From the NCBI RefSeq assembly GCF_001905885.1, contig NZ_LIYH01000008.1:186001-250000 (forward strand): a DNA stretch of 64,000 nucleotides. Direction: 5' to 3'. A program made the position numbers and the translations under genes. Origin of the DNA: Streptomyces sp. CB03234 (GTDB lineage: Bacteria; Actinomycetota; Actinomycetes; Streptomycetales; Streptomycetaceae). Of this stretch, positions 1-7,643 are shown piece after piece. The notes under the pieces were generated by a model that searched no databases, had not been told where the DNA came from, and worked only from the letters and a program-made list of their open reading frames with translations. Every line of letters starts with the position of its first letter. The first letter of the stretch is position 1.

Positions 1-949
1 CGAGGTTGAACGCGTCCTGCAACCCGAGGTTGAGCCCCTGCCCGCCGGTCGGCGGGTGGATGTGCGCCGCGTCGCCGGCCAGCAGCACCCGGCCGACCCG
101 GTAGCGCTCGGCCTGCCGGGTGGCGTCGCCGAACCGGGAGAGCCAGCGGGGCGAGTGCGCGCCGAAGTCCGTGCCGGCGACGGCCCGCAGCTGCTGCCTG
201 AACTCCTCGAGGGTCGGCGCGGTCGTACGGTCCTCGGACACCCCTTCGGCGGGTACGACGATGCGGTACACCCCCGCGTGGCCGTCCACGTCGGCTATGA
301 CGCCGAACCGCAGTTGGGTCCTGCGGACTTCCGCGACGACGGCGGCGATCGTCGCCGGGTCCTCGGTCAGCTCCATATCGCCCAGCAGCGTCTCGACCGT
401 GGCCGGCTCACCGGGGAAACCGACGCCGAGCCGCTTGCGCACCACGCTGCGGGCGCCGTCGCATCCCACGAGGTAGCGCGAGCGCAGGCGCGTGCCTCCC
501 CCGCCGGCTACGCCCTCGTCGGCGGGGGTGCCCCCACTCGCGAGCTCGGCGGTCACCCCCTCCTCGTCCTGGCTCAGCCCGACCACTTCGCAGCCGCGCC
601 GGATCTCGGCACCGAGTTCGAGGGCACGTTCGTTGAGCAGCCGCTCGGTCACCGGCTGCGGGGTGGCGAGGCCGTACGGGTGGGCCGTGTCCAACCGGTC
701 CGGCCACGGCTTGGTGATGCCGCCGAAGAGACCGCCGACCTGGAATTTCTCACTGACCGCGAGGAAACGGTCCAGCAGGCCGCGCTGATCCATCATCTCG
801 ACGCTGCGCGCGTGCAGGCCGCGCCCGCGGGACTGCCCGGTCGGCTCGGTCAACTTCTCCAGCACGACCACGTGTACGCCGTGCAGCCGCAACTCGCAGG
901 CCAGCATCAAGCCGGTCGGTCCGCCGCCGACCACGATCACGTCAACCAT
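1..949 (-). CDS. rox: Rifampin monooxygenase (Rox-type FAD monooxygenase), 3' end outside window
   Basis: This is a class A flavoprotein hydroxylase; Rox enzymes inactivate rifamycins by NAD(P)H-dependent hydroxylation in the cytoplasm. About 316 residues are visible. The N-terminus has the dinucleotide-binding motif VIVVGGGPTGLMLACEL, then the LEKLTEPTGQSRGRGLHARS segment, a central GCDGARS motif, and near the window edge the second FAD motif GDAAHIHPPTGGQGLNLGLQ. The closeness to known Rox proteins is recalled, not computed. I chose ATG 949; an in-frame ATG at 970 would add seven residues, and neither has a clear Shine-Dalgarno site. A 19-bp palindrome of the rifampin-associated element type lies about 85 bp upstream, which supports the identity. 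Other PheA/TfdB-like hydroxylases share the motifs, so the substrate is inferred. Confidence 0.85.
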   Translation of the reverse strand, partial: MVDVIVVGGGPTGLMLACELRLHGVHVVVLEKLTEPTGQSRGRGLHARSVEMMDQRGLLDRFLAVSEKFQVGGLFGGITKPWPDRLDTAHPYGLATPQPVTERLLNERALELGAEIRRGCEVVGLSQDEEGVTAELASGGTPADEGVAGGGGTRLRSRYLVGCDGARSVVRKRLGVGFPGEPATVETLLGDMELTEDPATIAAVVAEVRRTQLRFGVIADVDGHAGVYRIVVPAEGVSEDRTTAPTLEEFRQQLRAVAGTDFGAHSPRWLSRFGDATRQAERYRVGRVLLAGDAAHIHPPTGGQGLNLGLQDAFNL

Positions 950-1032
950 CAACACACACGCCCGTTCCATGAGTTGGGTTCCGGCCGGCCGCTTCGCGCA
1001 AGCCATGGGTCGGCCATTCTGCGGTACGAGCC

Positions 1033-1051
1033 GGGCCTTGCCGCAAGGCCC
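1033..1051 (-). promoter_or_regulatory. Putative rifampin-associated element (RAE) upstream of rox
   Basis: On the minus strand this reads GGGCCTTGCGGCAAGGCCC, a perfect 8-3-8 inverted repeat. It sits about 62-84 bp before the possible rox starts. A 19-bp inverted repeat of this form is known from work on actinomycete rifamycin-inactivation genes as the RAE, needed for rifampicin-responsive expression. The match to that consensus is from memory. No obvious -35/-10 pair could be fixed around it. Confidence 0.65.
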
Positions 1052-1074
1052 CCGGTGCGCTATACGTTGAGAGT

Positions 1075-1100
1075 GGCAAGGAGTGGATAGCCTCCTTGCC
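1075..1100 (-). terminator. Hairpin between phr and rox
   Basis: GGCAAGGAG (1075-1083) and CTCCTTGCC (1092-1100) form a 9-bp stem with an 8-nt loop, just after the photolyase stop at 1124 and before the RAE. There is no U-tract on either strand. It probably separates the photolyase transcript from the rox promoter. Confidence 0.5.
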
Positions 1101-1123
1101 TTTGCCATGTGCGTACGGAGCGG

Positions 1124-2497
1124 TCAGTCCCGCCCCCGCGCGTGTGTGAAGCGCGCGAGGCCCTCCGCGAGGTCGACCAGCGGTTCGGGGTAGTCCAACG
1201 CGGCCCGCTCGGCCTGCGGCAACCGCCACGGTTCGTGGATCCGGCGCGCGTCCACGCCCCGCAACTCGGGCACCCACCGCCGTACGTACTCGCCCCTGGG
1301 GTCGAACCGCTTGCCCTGGGCCACGGGGTTGAGGACCCGGTGGGGCCGCGTGTCGGTGCCGGTGCCCGCGACCCACTGCCAGTTGAGCTGGTTGTTGACG
1401 ATGTCCCCGTCGACCAGGAGGTCCAGGAAGTGCCGGGCGCCGATGCGCCAGTCCACGTACAGCGTCTTGGTGAGGAAACTCGCCGCCAGCAGACGGGCCC
1501 GATTGTGCACCCAGCCCTCGTGCCGCAGCTGACGCATCGCCGCGTCGACGACCGGGTAGCCGGTACGGCCCTCCCGCCAGGCGGCGATCTCCTCCGCCGC
1601 CTCCCCCGGCGAACGCCACCGGTCCTGCCGCGACCGGTAGTCCCGCACCGACGCCGCGGGCCGGGCCGCCATCACCTGGTAATGGAAGTCGCGCCAGCAC
1701 AGCTGCCGCACGAACGCCTCCGCACCCGCCCCGCCGTGGGCCGACGCCCGTCGGACGAGCTCGACGGCGGAGAGGGCACCGAAGTGGAGGTACGGCGACA
1801 GGCGCGACGTCGCGTCCCCCGCCAGGTCGTCGTGCAGGTCCGCGTAGTGCGCGAGGCCCGAGCGAGTCCAGCGGGAGAGCCGTTTCCTGCCCGCGGTCTC
1901 ACCGCCCGCCACCAGCCCCGGCGAGACCCCGGCGACGTCTTCCCGGGACGGCACCTTCTCCCCCCGTACCGCCTCCGGGACCCGTACGGTGCCCGGCGCG
2001 TCGTAGGTGTCCCGGAGGCCTGCCCGGGACCAGCGCCGGAAGTACGGAGTGAACACGGCGTAGTGGTCCGAGCCGGCCGGTGTCACCGCGCCCGGGGCCA
2101 CCGCCGTGACCACCGCGTCGTGCACCCGCAGGGCGACGCCACGCGCCCGAAGCTCCGCGCTCAGCGCCTCCTCCCGCCGGTGGGCGTAGCGCGTGACACC
2201 GGCCGCCATGTGCACCTGGCCGGCCCCGCACTCGGCGACGACGGCACCCACCTCCCGGGCCACCGGCCCGGAGCGCACCACGAGCCGTCCGCCGCGCTCC
2301 CGCAGACGCGCGTCGAGGTCGGTCAGGCAGTCCGCCAGGAAGGCGCGGCGGTTCGGCACGTCGAACCCCGCCGCGCTGATGCCGGGATCGAGGACGAAGA
2401 GCGGCACGACCTCGTCGGCCGCGCGCAGCGCCGCGCGCAGGGGCGGGTGATCGTGCAGGCGCAGATCCGATGTGAAGAGGACGACCGCGACGGTCAT
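1124..2497 (-). CDS. phr: Deoxyribodipyrimidine photo-lyase (cryptochrome/photolyase family)
   Basis: This is a light-driven, FAD-dependent repair enzyme for UV-induced cyclobutane pyrimidine dimers. The predicted 457-residue protein begins MTVAVVLFTSDLRLHDHPPL, the usual N-terminal alpha/beta antenna-binding fold, followed by the helical FAD domain. Diagnostic C-terminal signatures are LSPYLHFGALS, CWRDFHYQVM, EGWVHNRARL and LNWQWVAGTGTD, giving full family length. The open frame runs up to 2554, but ATG 2497 fits the family N-terminus and has GGGAG about 7 nt upstream. The gene is divergent from the SRPBCC gene at 2658. The sequence does not show whether the antenna is MTHF or 8-HDF. Confidence 0.92.
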   Translation of the reverse strand: MTVAVVLFTSDLRLHDHPPLRAALRAADEVVPLFVLDPGISAAGFDVPNRRAFLADCLTDLDARLRERGGRLVVRSGPVAREVGAVVAECGAGQVHMAAGVTRYAHRREEALSAELRARGVALRVHDAVVTAVAPGAVTPAGSDHYAVFTPYFRRWSRAGLRDTYDAPGTVRVPEAVRGEKVPSREDVAGVSPGLVAGGETAGRKRLSRWTRSGLAHYADLHDDLAGDATSRLSPYLHFGALSAVELVRRASAHGGAGAEAFVRQLCWRDFHYQVMAARPAASVRDYRSRQDRWRSPGEAAEEIAAWREGRTGYPVVDAAMRQLRHEGWVHNRARLLAASFLTKTLYVDWRIGARHFLDLLVDGDIVNNQLNWQWVAGTGTDTRPHRVLNPVAQGKRFDPRGEYVRRWVPELRGVDARRIHEPWRLPQAERAALDYPEPLVDLAEGLARFTHARGRD

Positions 2498-2657
2498 GGC
2501 ACCACTCCCGGGGCTGTACGGGGCCGGCGACATGCCCCTGTGGCCGATCATCACCGCACCGGCCGGCGAGTGCCCACTGGGCGCGCGGCATTACCGCTGA
2601 GTAGGGTGTGGACCGCCACCGGCTGTGCCGGACAGCCGTGGACCAGGAGGTGCCGCC

Positions 2658-3179
2658 ATGCCCCGCACCATGTCCGTGTCGGACAGCATCGTCATCGATG
2701 TGGCCCCGATGGTCGTGTACGAGCGGCTCAGCGACCCGACCGCCATGGGCCACTGGAGCCCGGAGAACCGTGGCGCGACCGTACGAGGGGAGCGCCGTGG
2801 CGCGTACGTGGGCATGGTCTTCGAGGGCCGCAACAAGCGCGGTTCCTTCGCGTGGGTGACGAGGTGCACGGTCACGGCCGCCGACCCCGGTGAGCGTTTC
2901 GCGTTCCGCGTGCACGCGATCGGGGCGCGGCGTCCGTGGCTGCCGGGGCCGATCGCCACCTGGGAGTACCGCTTGGAGCCGGCCGAGGGCGGCGCCACCC
3001 GGGTCACCGAGATCTGGACCGACGACCGGCGGGCGTGGCCCGACGCCGTTGCGCGCGCGTTCGACCGGATAGCGACGCGGGGGCACACGTTCGCCGACTT
3101 CCAGCGGGGGAACATCCGCACCACGCTGGAGCGGCTGAAGGCGGCACTGGAGTCGGACGGCCGGCGAGCCGTGAGCTGA
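2658..3179 (+). CDS. SRPBCC (START/Bet v1-like) family protein
   Basis: This 173-residue protein has the polyketide cyclase / lipid-transport-like fold that forms one hydrophobic cavity. The pattern is a beta-strand opening (DSIVIDVAPMVVYERLSDP), a W-S-P-E-N segment, mid beta-strands with TWEYRLEP and TRVTEIWTD, and a long C-terminal helix. This is the usual layout of small actinobacterial members, and no catalytic residues can be named. An in-frame ATG at 2625 exists, but ATG 2658 has AGGAGG 7 nt upstream and removes a poorly structured N-terminus. The ligand is unknown. Its only neighbour link is the shared divergent promoter region with phr. Confidence 0.8.
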   Translation: MPRTMSVSDSIVIDVAPMVVYERLSDPTAMGHWSPENRGATVRGERRGAYVGMVFEGRNKRGSFAWVTRCTVTAADPGERFAFRVHAIGARRPWLPGPIATWEYRLEPAEGGATRVTEIWTDDRRAWPDAVARAFDRIATRGHTFADFQRGNIRTTLERLKAALESDGRRAVS

Positions 3180-3242
3180 CCGCCGGGGCGGCCGGCGTCG
3201 CCCGCGGGCCCCGCCATGGCGGGCGGAGCGGGGCGTTGCGGC

Positions 3243-3627
3243 TCAGCCCTCGGCGTCCTGCGGGTACCAGCGCAGCTCGACCGTGTTGCCGTCGGGGTCC
3301 TTGACGTAGACGGACTGGGCAGTGCCGCGTGCGCCGAAGCGGCTGACCGGGCCCTCCAGCACGTCGAACGTGCCCGAGTCGATGACCTCCTGCCAGTCCA
3401 CGGGGTCCACGACGAGACAGATGTGGTCCACGTTCGATTCGCCACGCCGGCGGCCGAGCAAGTCGATGATCATCGTCGGGCTGACCCGCACGGACGGGAA
3501 CGGGACCTTCCCGGCCCGCCACTCCTCGACCCGCACCGGCTCCAGGCCGAGAGGGCCAGTAGAACGCCAGCGACCGCTCGACGTCCTCCACGTTGAGCAC
3601 GACGTGATCGAAATCCTTGACCCGCAC
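3243..3627 (-). pseudogene. VOC (glyoxalase/bleomycin-resistance-like) protein, frameshifted
   Basis: Two overlapping minus-strand frames together make one VOC-superfamily protein. The first frame starts at GTG 3627 (preceded by GGAGG) and reads MRVKDFDHVVLNVEDVERS up to SLAFY. The rest (GPLGLEPVRVEEW through ELRWYPQD) is in another frame ending at 3243. The switch lies at about 3555-3559, within TTCTACTGGCCC, and needs one net base lost or two gained. The expected metal ligands are present: His of DHVVLN, His of DHICLVV and Glu of ELRWYP. Either the gene is decayed or the sequence has an indel error. The native substrate of such small VOC proteins cannot be predicted. Confidence 0.75.
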
Positions 3628-3774
3628 AGGGTCACCCCCTCCGGTGATCCGGCCGTCCTGACGCTAGGCCGGGATGAACAACCCCACGTTACTGGGCCTC
3701 TCGGACGCGGCCGTCACCCGTGGGAGCCCTGTCGCGGCGTCGATATTCGCACGCGCCGGGCCTGACCGGCTCAC

Positions 3775-3780
3775 TACACT
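3775..3780 (+). promoter_or_regulatory. Possible -10 box of the EF-G2 leader transcript
   Basis: TACACT fits TAnnnT and lies in the 437-bp region between the divergent VOC gene and the EF-G paralogue. A convincing -35 was not found. Transcription from here would give a leader of nearly 290 nt containing the small ORF and hairpin listed next. Apart from these, I see nothing recognisable in 3628-4072. Confidence 0.25.
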
Positions 3781-3832
3781 CGCCGTGGCGCGCGCTGCTG
3801 CCGCCAGTGGATCAAGAGAGGGGAGCCCGATC

Positions 3833-3949
3833 ATGCGTTGCCGCGCTGCTTTCGTGGTTTCCCGGTCGCGGTTCGACGTGATCCCGGTGTCTTCGTCGGC
3901 CCGGCGACGGCTGCGCGGCCGTCGCCGGATGCCCGTGACGAACACCTGA
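3833..3949 (+). CDS. Possible leader peptide upstream of the EF-G paralogue
   Basis: This small ORF encodes a 38-residue peptide starting MRCRAAFVVSRSRFDVIPV and ending in an arginine-rich stretch (ARRRLRGRRR). The start ATG is preceded by AGAGGGGAG at good spacing, a stronger site than that of the downstream gene. A perfect 11-bp hairpin lies inside its last third, and 123 nt separate its stop from the EF-G start. I do not recognise the peptide family. Its position, strong ribosome-binding site and internal hairpin suggest an attenuation leader, as found before several translation-linked resistance genes; this is inference. An in-frame upstream ATG at 3674 would give 91 residues but has no ribosome-binding site. 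Confidence 0.35.
   Translation: MRCRAAFVVSRSRFDVIPVSSSARRRLRGRRRMPVTNT
3901..3928 (+). promoter_or_regulatory. Strong hairpin inside the EF-G2 leader
   Basis: CCGGCGACGGC (3901-3911) pairs perfectly with GCCGTCGCCGG (3918-3928) around a 6-nt TGCGCG loop. It overlaps codons of the small leader ORF, so ribosomes translating that ORF would melt it. This geometry is expected of a translation-coupled attenuator controlling 4073. There is no U-tract, so it need not be an intrinsic terminator. Confidence 0.4.
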
Positions 3950-4072
3950 CTTCTGCCTGCAACAGCTGCCACTGCTGCCACTGCCCGGACGCGTTCCGGC
4001 GTACCGGCCGGCCGCGTTCGTCCCGGGAATCGCGCTGCCCGTTTCTCGAACACCGACGAAAGGCCTCGGGCC

Positions 4073-6157
4073 GTGCGTACCACTCTTCCTCTCTCCGGCA
4101 TCCGCAATCTCGGCATCCTCGCCCACGTCGACGCCGGCAAGACCACCCTCACCGAACGGATCCTGTACGTCACCGGTGCCACCCACCGGCGTGGGGAGGT
4201 CCACGAGGGAACCACCGTCACCGACTTCGACCCGCAGGAACGCGATCGGGGGATCACCATTTTCGCCGCCGCGGTGAGCTGTACCTGGGACGGTCACCGG
4301 ATCAACCTCATCGACACACCGGGCCATGTCGACTTCTCCGACGAGGTGGTCCGGGCGCTGCGGGTCCTCGACGGCGCCGTGGCGGTGTTCGACGCCGTCG
4401 CGGGCGTGGAGCCGCAGAGCGAGGCGGTGTGGCGTCAGGCCGACCGGCTGGGGGTGCCGCGTATCGCGTTCGTCAACAAGCTGGACCGCGCCGGTGCGGA
4501 CCTCGACCGGGCGGTCGAGTCCATCCGTACCCGGCTGGGCACGGTCCCGCTGGTGGTGCAGCTGCCGATCGGGCGCGAGGGGGAGTTCACCGGCGTCGTG
4601 GACCTGGTGCGCATGCGCGCGCTCCGCTGGGCCGCCGGCCGCGACACCGCCGAGGAGGGCCCGGTGCCCGACGCCCTGCGGGAGGAGGCGCACCGGCGCC
4701 GCCGGCTGCTGGAGGAGACGGTGGCCGAGCTCCACCCGCTCGCACTGGAGGAGTTCTGCACGGAGGCGACGCTGTCACCGGGCACGCTGGACGCGGCACT
4801 GCGGGACCTGACCCGCGACGGCGAGGGTGTCGTGGTGCTGTGCGGGTCGGCCTACCGCAATCGCGGCATCGAGCCGCTGCTGGAGGCCGTGGTGGCGTAC
4901 CTGCCCTCACCGCTGGACGTACCGGCGGTGCGCGGCACGTCGGGCGGCACGGTGCAGGAGCGGGCGGCCGACCCGGAGGCGCCGTTGGCCGCGCTCGCCT
5001 TCAAGGTGAGTGCGGCCGCGACGGGCCGGCTGACCTACCTGCGTGTGTACGCCGGGACGATACGGAGAGGAGACGCCGTGCTGGACATGGGCGGGCGGCG
5101 CACCGAGCGGATCGGCCGGATCCTGCGGGTGCAGGCCGACCGGCACGAGGAGGTGGACCGTGCGGCGGCCGGGGACATCGTCGCCGTGGTGGGGCTGAAG
5201 GCCGCCCGCCCGGGGACCACCCTGTGCGATCCGGCGGCGCCCCTGGTTCTCGAACCGGCCGGCGTGGCCGACCCGGTCGTCTCCGTGGCGGTCGAGGCGC
5301 GCAGGAGTCCCGACACCGACCGGCTGGCTTCGGCGCTGGCCCGGCTGGTGGAGGAGGACCCCTCCCTCGTCGTACGGAGCGATCCGGAGACGGGCCAGAC
5401 GGTGCTGTCGGGGATGGGTGAGCTGCACCTGGAGGTCGCCGTGGAGAAGATGCGTCGCGCACACGGGCTCGACATCGCCGTCGGCCGTCCGCAGGTGGCG
5501 TACCGGGAGACCGTCGTCCGCGGGGTGCGTGGGCTGGTGTACCGGCACGTCAAGCAGGACGGCGGCGCGGGCCAGTTCGCGCATGTGGTCATCGACGTGG
5601 AGGCGCTGGGTGACGGCGACGGTGACGGTGACGGCGGTGGGACCGAGGGGTTCGCCTTCCGGTCGGCGGTCGTCGGCGGCCGCGTACCGCAGGAGTACGT
5701 CCGCGCGGTGGAGGCCGGGTGCCGGGACGCCCTGGCCGAGGGGCCGCTCGGCGGGCACCCGGTGACCGGGCTGCGGGTGACGCTCACCGATGGGGCCACC
5801 CACTCCAAGGACTCCTCGGAGATGGCGTTCCGTACCGCGGGCCGGTTCGCGGTACGGGAGGCGCTGCGCGCCGCGGAGATGGCGTTGCTGGAGCCGGTCG
5901 TCGAGGTCACGGTCACCGTTCCCGATGACGCCGTGGGCGGTGTGCTCGGGGACCTCGCGGCACGGCGCGGCCGGGTGTCGGGGTCGACGGCCCGGGCCGG
6001 CACGGCACTGATCACGGCGACCGTGCCGCTGGCCGAACTGTTCGGCTACGCGTCCCGGCTGCGCAGCCGGACGCACGGCCGGGGCACCTTCACCACCCGG
6101 CCCACCGGTTACGCTCCCGTGCCGCCGGCGGTCCGCCACGCGCTGCTGACGCGGTAG
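4073..6157 (+). CDS. Elongation factor G paralogue (EF-G2 type)
   Basis: This is a translational GTPase of 694 residues, close to full EF-G length. Visible GTP-binding motifs are AHVDAGKTT (G1), RGITIF (G2), DTPGHVDF (G3) and NKLD (G4), followed by EF-G domains II-V. The domain IV stretch GATHSKDSSEMAF and the C-terminal GRGTFTTRPTGYAPVP resemble EF-G rather than Tet(M)/OtrA ribosomal-protection proteins. Streptomycetes carry such a second EF-G (S. coelicolor fusB is one I recall); its role may be in stress, ribosome recycling or drug response. The start is GTG 4073 with GAAAGG about 10 nt upstream. A short GDG-rich acidic repeat is present near residues 510-520. It is transcribed alone, between a leader region and a strong terminator. 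Confidence 0.88.
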   Translation: MRTTLPLSGIRNLGILAHVDAGKTTLTERILYVTGATHRRGEVHEGTTVTDFDPQERDRGITIFAAAVSCTWDGHRINLIDTPGHVDFSDEVVRALRVLDGAVAVFDAVAGVEPQSEAVWRQADRLGVPRIAFVNKLDRAGADLDRAVESIRTRLGTVPLVVQLPIGREGEFTGVVDLVRMRALRWAAGRDTAEEGPVPDALREEAHRRRRLLEETVAELHPLALEEFCTEATLSPGTLDAALRDLTRDGEGVVVLCGSAYRNRGIEPLLEAVVAYLPSPLDVPAVRGTSGGTVQERAADPEAPLAALAFKVSAAATGRLTYLRVYAGTIRRGDAVLDMGGRRTERIGRILRVQADRHEEVDRAAAGDIVAVVGLKAARPGTTLCDPAAPLVLEPAGVADPVVSVAVEARRSPDTDRLASALARLVEEDPSLVVRSDPETGQTVLSGMGELHLEVAVEKMRRAHGLDIAVGRPQVAYRETVVRGVRGLVYRHVKQDGGAGQFAHVVIDVEALGDGDGDGDGGGTEGFAFRSAVVGGRVPQEYVRAVEAGCRDALAEGPLGGHPVTGLRVTLTDGATHSKDSSEMAFRTAGRFAVREALRAAEMALLEPVVEVTVTVPDDAVGGVLGDLAARRGRVSGSTARAGTALITATVPLAELFGYASRLRSRTHGRGTFTTRPTGYAPVPPAVRHALLTR

Positions 6158-6167
6158 ACCCCCGCGT

Positions 6168-6195
6168 GCGGCCCCGCCCGGGAGGGCGGGGCCGC
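6168..6195 (+). terminator. Terminator of the EF-G2 gene
   Basis: A 12-bp G/C-only stem, GCGGCCCCGCCC (6168-6179) with GGGCGGGGCCGC (6184-6195), closes a GGGA tetraloop 10 nt after the stop codon. It lacks a U-run, as is usual in Streptomyces. Confidence 0.8.
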
Positions 6196-6213
6196 GCGAC
6201 AGCGGCGGGGCGC

Positions 6214-6227
6214 TTGAATCCATTCAA
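6214..6227 (+). promoter_or_regulatory. Upstream operator-like dyad of the rhamnose operon
   Basis: TTGAATCCATTCAA is a perfect 6-2-6 inverted repeat about 75-88 bp before the rhamnose isomerase start. With the second dyad at 6279 it could be bound by one dimeric or looping repressor. It is AT-rich compared with its surroundings. The regulator is not in this window. Confidence 0.45.
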
Positions 6228-6278
6228 TCAACGGAGTTCGATGCCTTGACGGCCTTGGTCGGTACACATAGCCTCTCG

Positions 6279-6292
6279 ATGAAACGATTCAT
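6279..6292 (+). promoter_or_regulatory. LacI-family-type operator at the rhamnose promoter
   Basis: ATGAAACGATTCAT contains the core TGAAnCGnTTCA typical of LacI-family operators. It lies 9 nt before the ATG and runs into the ribosome-binding site (GAGGTG). A -35-like TTGACG at 6246-6251 with a weak CATAGC/ATAGCC -10 would place the transcription start next to this dyad, so a bound repressor would block initiation. Repressor identity is inferred from motif form only. Confidence 0.5.
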
Positions 6293-6301
6293 GAGGTGGC
6301 T

Positions 6302-7465
6302 ATGACTGACGCGAAGGCGGCCGCCAAGGCCGCTCTGAGGGCCCAGGCCGTCGAGACGCCCTCCTGGGCCTACGGCAACTCCGGCACACGCTTCAAGGTC
6401 TTCGCCCAGCCGGGAGTCCCGCGCACCCCGTGGGAGAAGCTGGACGACGCGGCGAAGGTGCACGAACTCACCGGGGTCGCCCCGACCGTGGCGCTGCACA
6501 TCCCGTGGGACGAGGTCGACGACTACGCCGCGCTGGCCGCGTACGCCCAGGAGCGGGGCCTGCGCCTGGGCACGATCAACTCCAACACCTTCCAGGACGA
6601 CGACTACCGGCTCGGCAGTGTGTGCCACCCCGACGCCAAGGTCCGCCGCAAGGCCGTGGACCACCTGCTCGCCTGCGTGGACATCATGGACGCGACGGGT
6701 TCCGGGGACCTGAAGCTGTGGTTCGCGGACGGCACCAACTACCCCGGCCAGGACGACGTCCGGGAGCGCCAGGACCGGCTGTCCGAAGCGCTGCGGGAGG
6801 TGTACGACCGGCTGGGCGAGGACCAGCGGATGCTGCTGGAGTACAAGTTCTTCGAGCCCGCGTTCTACACCACCGACGTCCCGGACTGGGGCACCGCCTA
6901 CGTCCACTGCCTGAAGCTCGGGCCCAAGGCCCAGGTCGTGGTGGACACCGGGCACCACGCACCGGGCACGAACATCGAGTTCATCGTCGCGACGCTGCTG
7001 CGCGAGGGCAGGCTCGGCGGCTTCGACTTCAACTCCCGCTTCTACGCCGACGACGACCTCATGGTGGGCGCCGCGGACCCGTTCCAGCTGTTCCGCATCA
7101 TGGACGAAGTGGTCCGGGGCGGGGCGCTCACGTCCGGTGTCGCCTTCATGCTCGACCAGTGCCACAACATCGAGGCCAAGATCCCGGCGATCATCCGCTC
7201 CGTGATGAACGTGCAGGAGGCCACGGCGAAGGCGCTCCTGGTGGACCGTGAGGCCCTGGCCGCCGCCCAGCGGGCCGGCGACGTCCTGGCCGCGAACGCC
7301 GTGCTGATGGACGCCTACCACACCGACGTACGCCCACTGCTGGCCGAGCTCCGCGAGGAGTCGGGCCTCGACCCGGACCCCGTCGCCGCCTACCACCGCT
7401 CGGGCTGGGCGCAGAAGATCGCCCAGGAGCGGATCGGCGGCGAACAGGCGGGCTGGGGCGCCTGA
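6302..7465 (+). CDS. rhaI: L-rhamnose isomerase (RhaI type)
   Basis: It converts L-rhamnose to L-rhamnulose, the first step of phosphorylative rhamnose catabolism. The 387-residue protein belongs to the xylose-isomerase-like TIM-barrel group found in Pseudomonas, Rhizobium and actinomycetes, not the E. coli RhaA group. Visible signatures include WAYGNSGTRFKVF near the N-terminus, LWFADGTNYPGQ, LLEYKFFEPAFY, VDTGHHAPGTN and FDFNSRFYADDD, which carry the metal-binding Glu, Asp and His residues. ATG 6302 has GAGGTGG immediately upstream and is preferred over GTG 6296. It leads an operon with the aldolase/dehydrogenase and rhamnulokinase genes and is probably controlled by the dyads at 6214 and 6279. 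Confidence 0.9.
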   Translation: MTDAKAAAKAALRAQAVETPSWAYGNSGTRFKVFAQPGVPRTPWEKLDDAAKVHELTGVAPTVALHIPWDEVDDYAALAAYAQERGLRLGTINSNTFQDDDYRLGSVCHPDAKVRRKAVDHLLACVDIMDATGSGDLKLWFADGTNYPGQDDVRERQDRLSEALREVYDRLGEDQRMLLEYKFFEPAFYTTDVPDWGTAYVHCLKLGPKAQVVVDTGHHAPGTNIEFIVATLLREGRLGGFDFNSRFYADDDLMVGAADPFQLFRIMDEVVRGGALTSGVAFMLDQCHNIEAKIPAIIRSVMNVQEATAKALLVDREALAAAQRAGDVLAANAVLMDAYHTDVRPLLAELREESGLDPDPVAAYHRSGWAQKIAQERIGGEQAGWGA

Positions 7466-7473
7466 GCAGCGCG

Positions 7474-7576
7474 CCCTTCACCGGCGCCCTCTACCGGAGC
7501 CCTCTACGGAGCCTCTACCGGAGCCCTTCATCGACGCACTTCATCGGCTCCCTTCACCGGCTCCCTTTCACCGGCA
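7474..7576 (+). repeat. Degenerate 12-14-bp tandem repeat between rhaI and the aldolase gene
   Basis: Eight head-to-tail units of the form CCCTTCACCGGCG / CCCTCTACCGGAG fill most of the 178-bp gap between rhaI and the next gene. Units are 12, 13 or 14 bp and differ at a few positions, so they do not keep one reading frame. No hairpin dominates. A role in mRNA processing or spacing within the operon is possible, but slippage-born filler is equally possible. Confidence 0.65.
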
Positions 7577-7643
7577 CGCGAGCCCTTCGCCCACACGCCG
7601 CTCCCCCATCACTCCCCCTCCTCCCACGCTCGAAGGACACCCC

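Noticed and set aside
3838..5421. Cys/His-rich start (CNSCHCCHCPD) of a frame overlapping the EF-G gene
   Set aside because: The Cys/His cluster comes from a CTGCCACTGC repeat in the leader, and the rest is out of frame with the EF-G gene. No ribosome-binding site.
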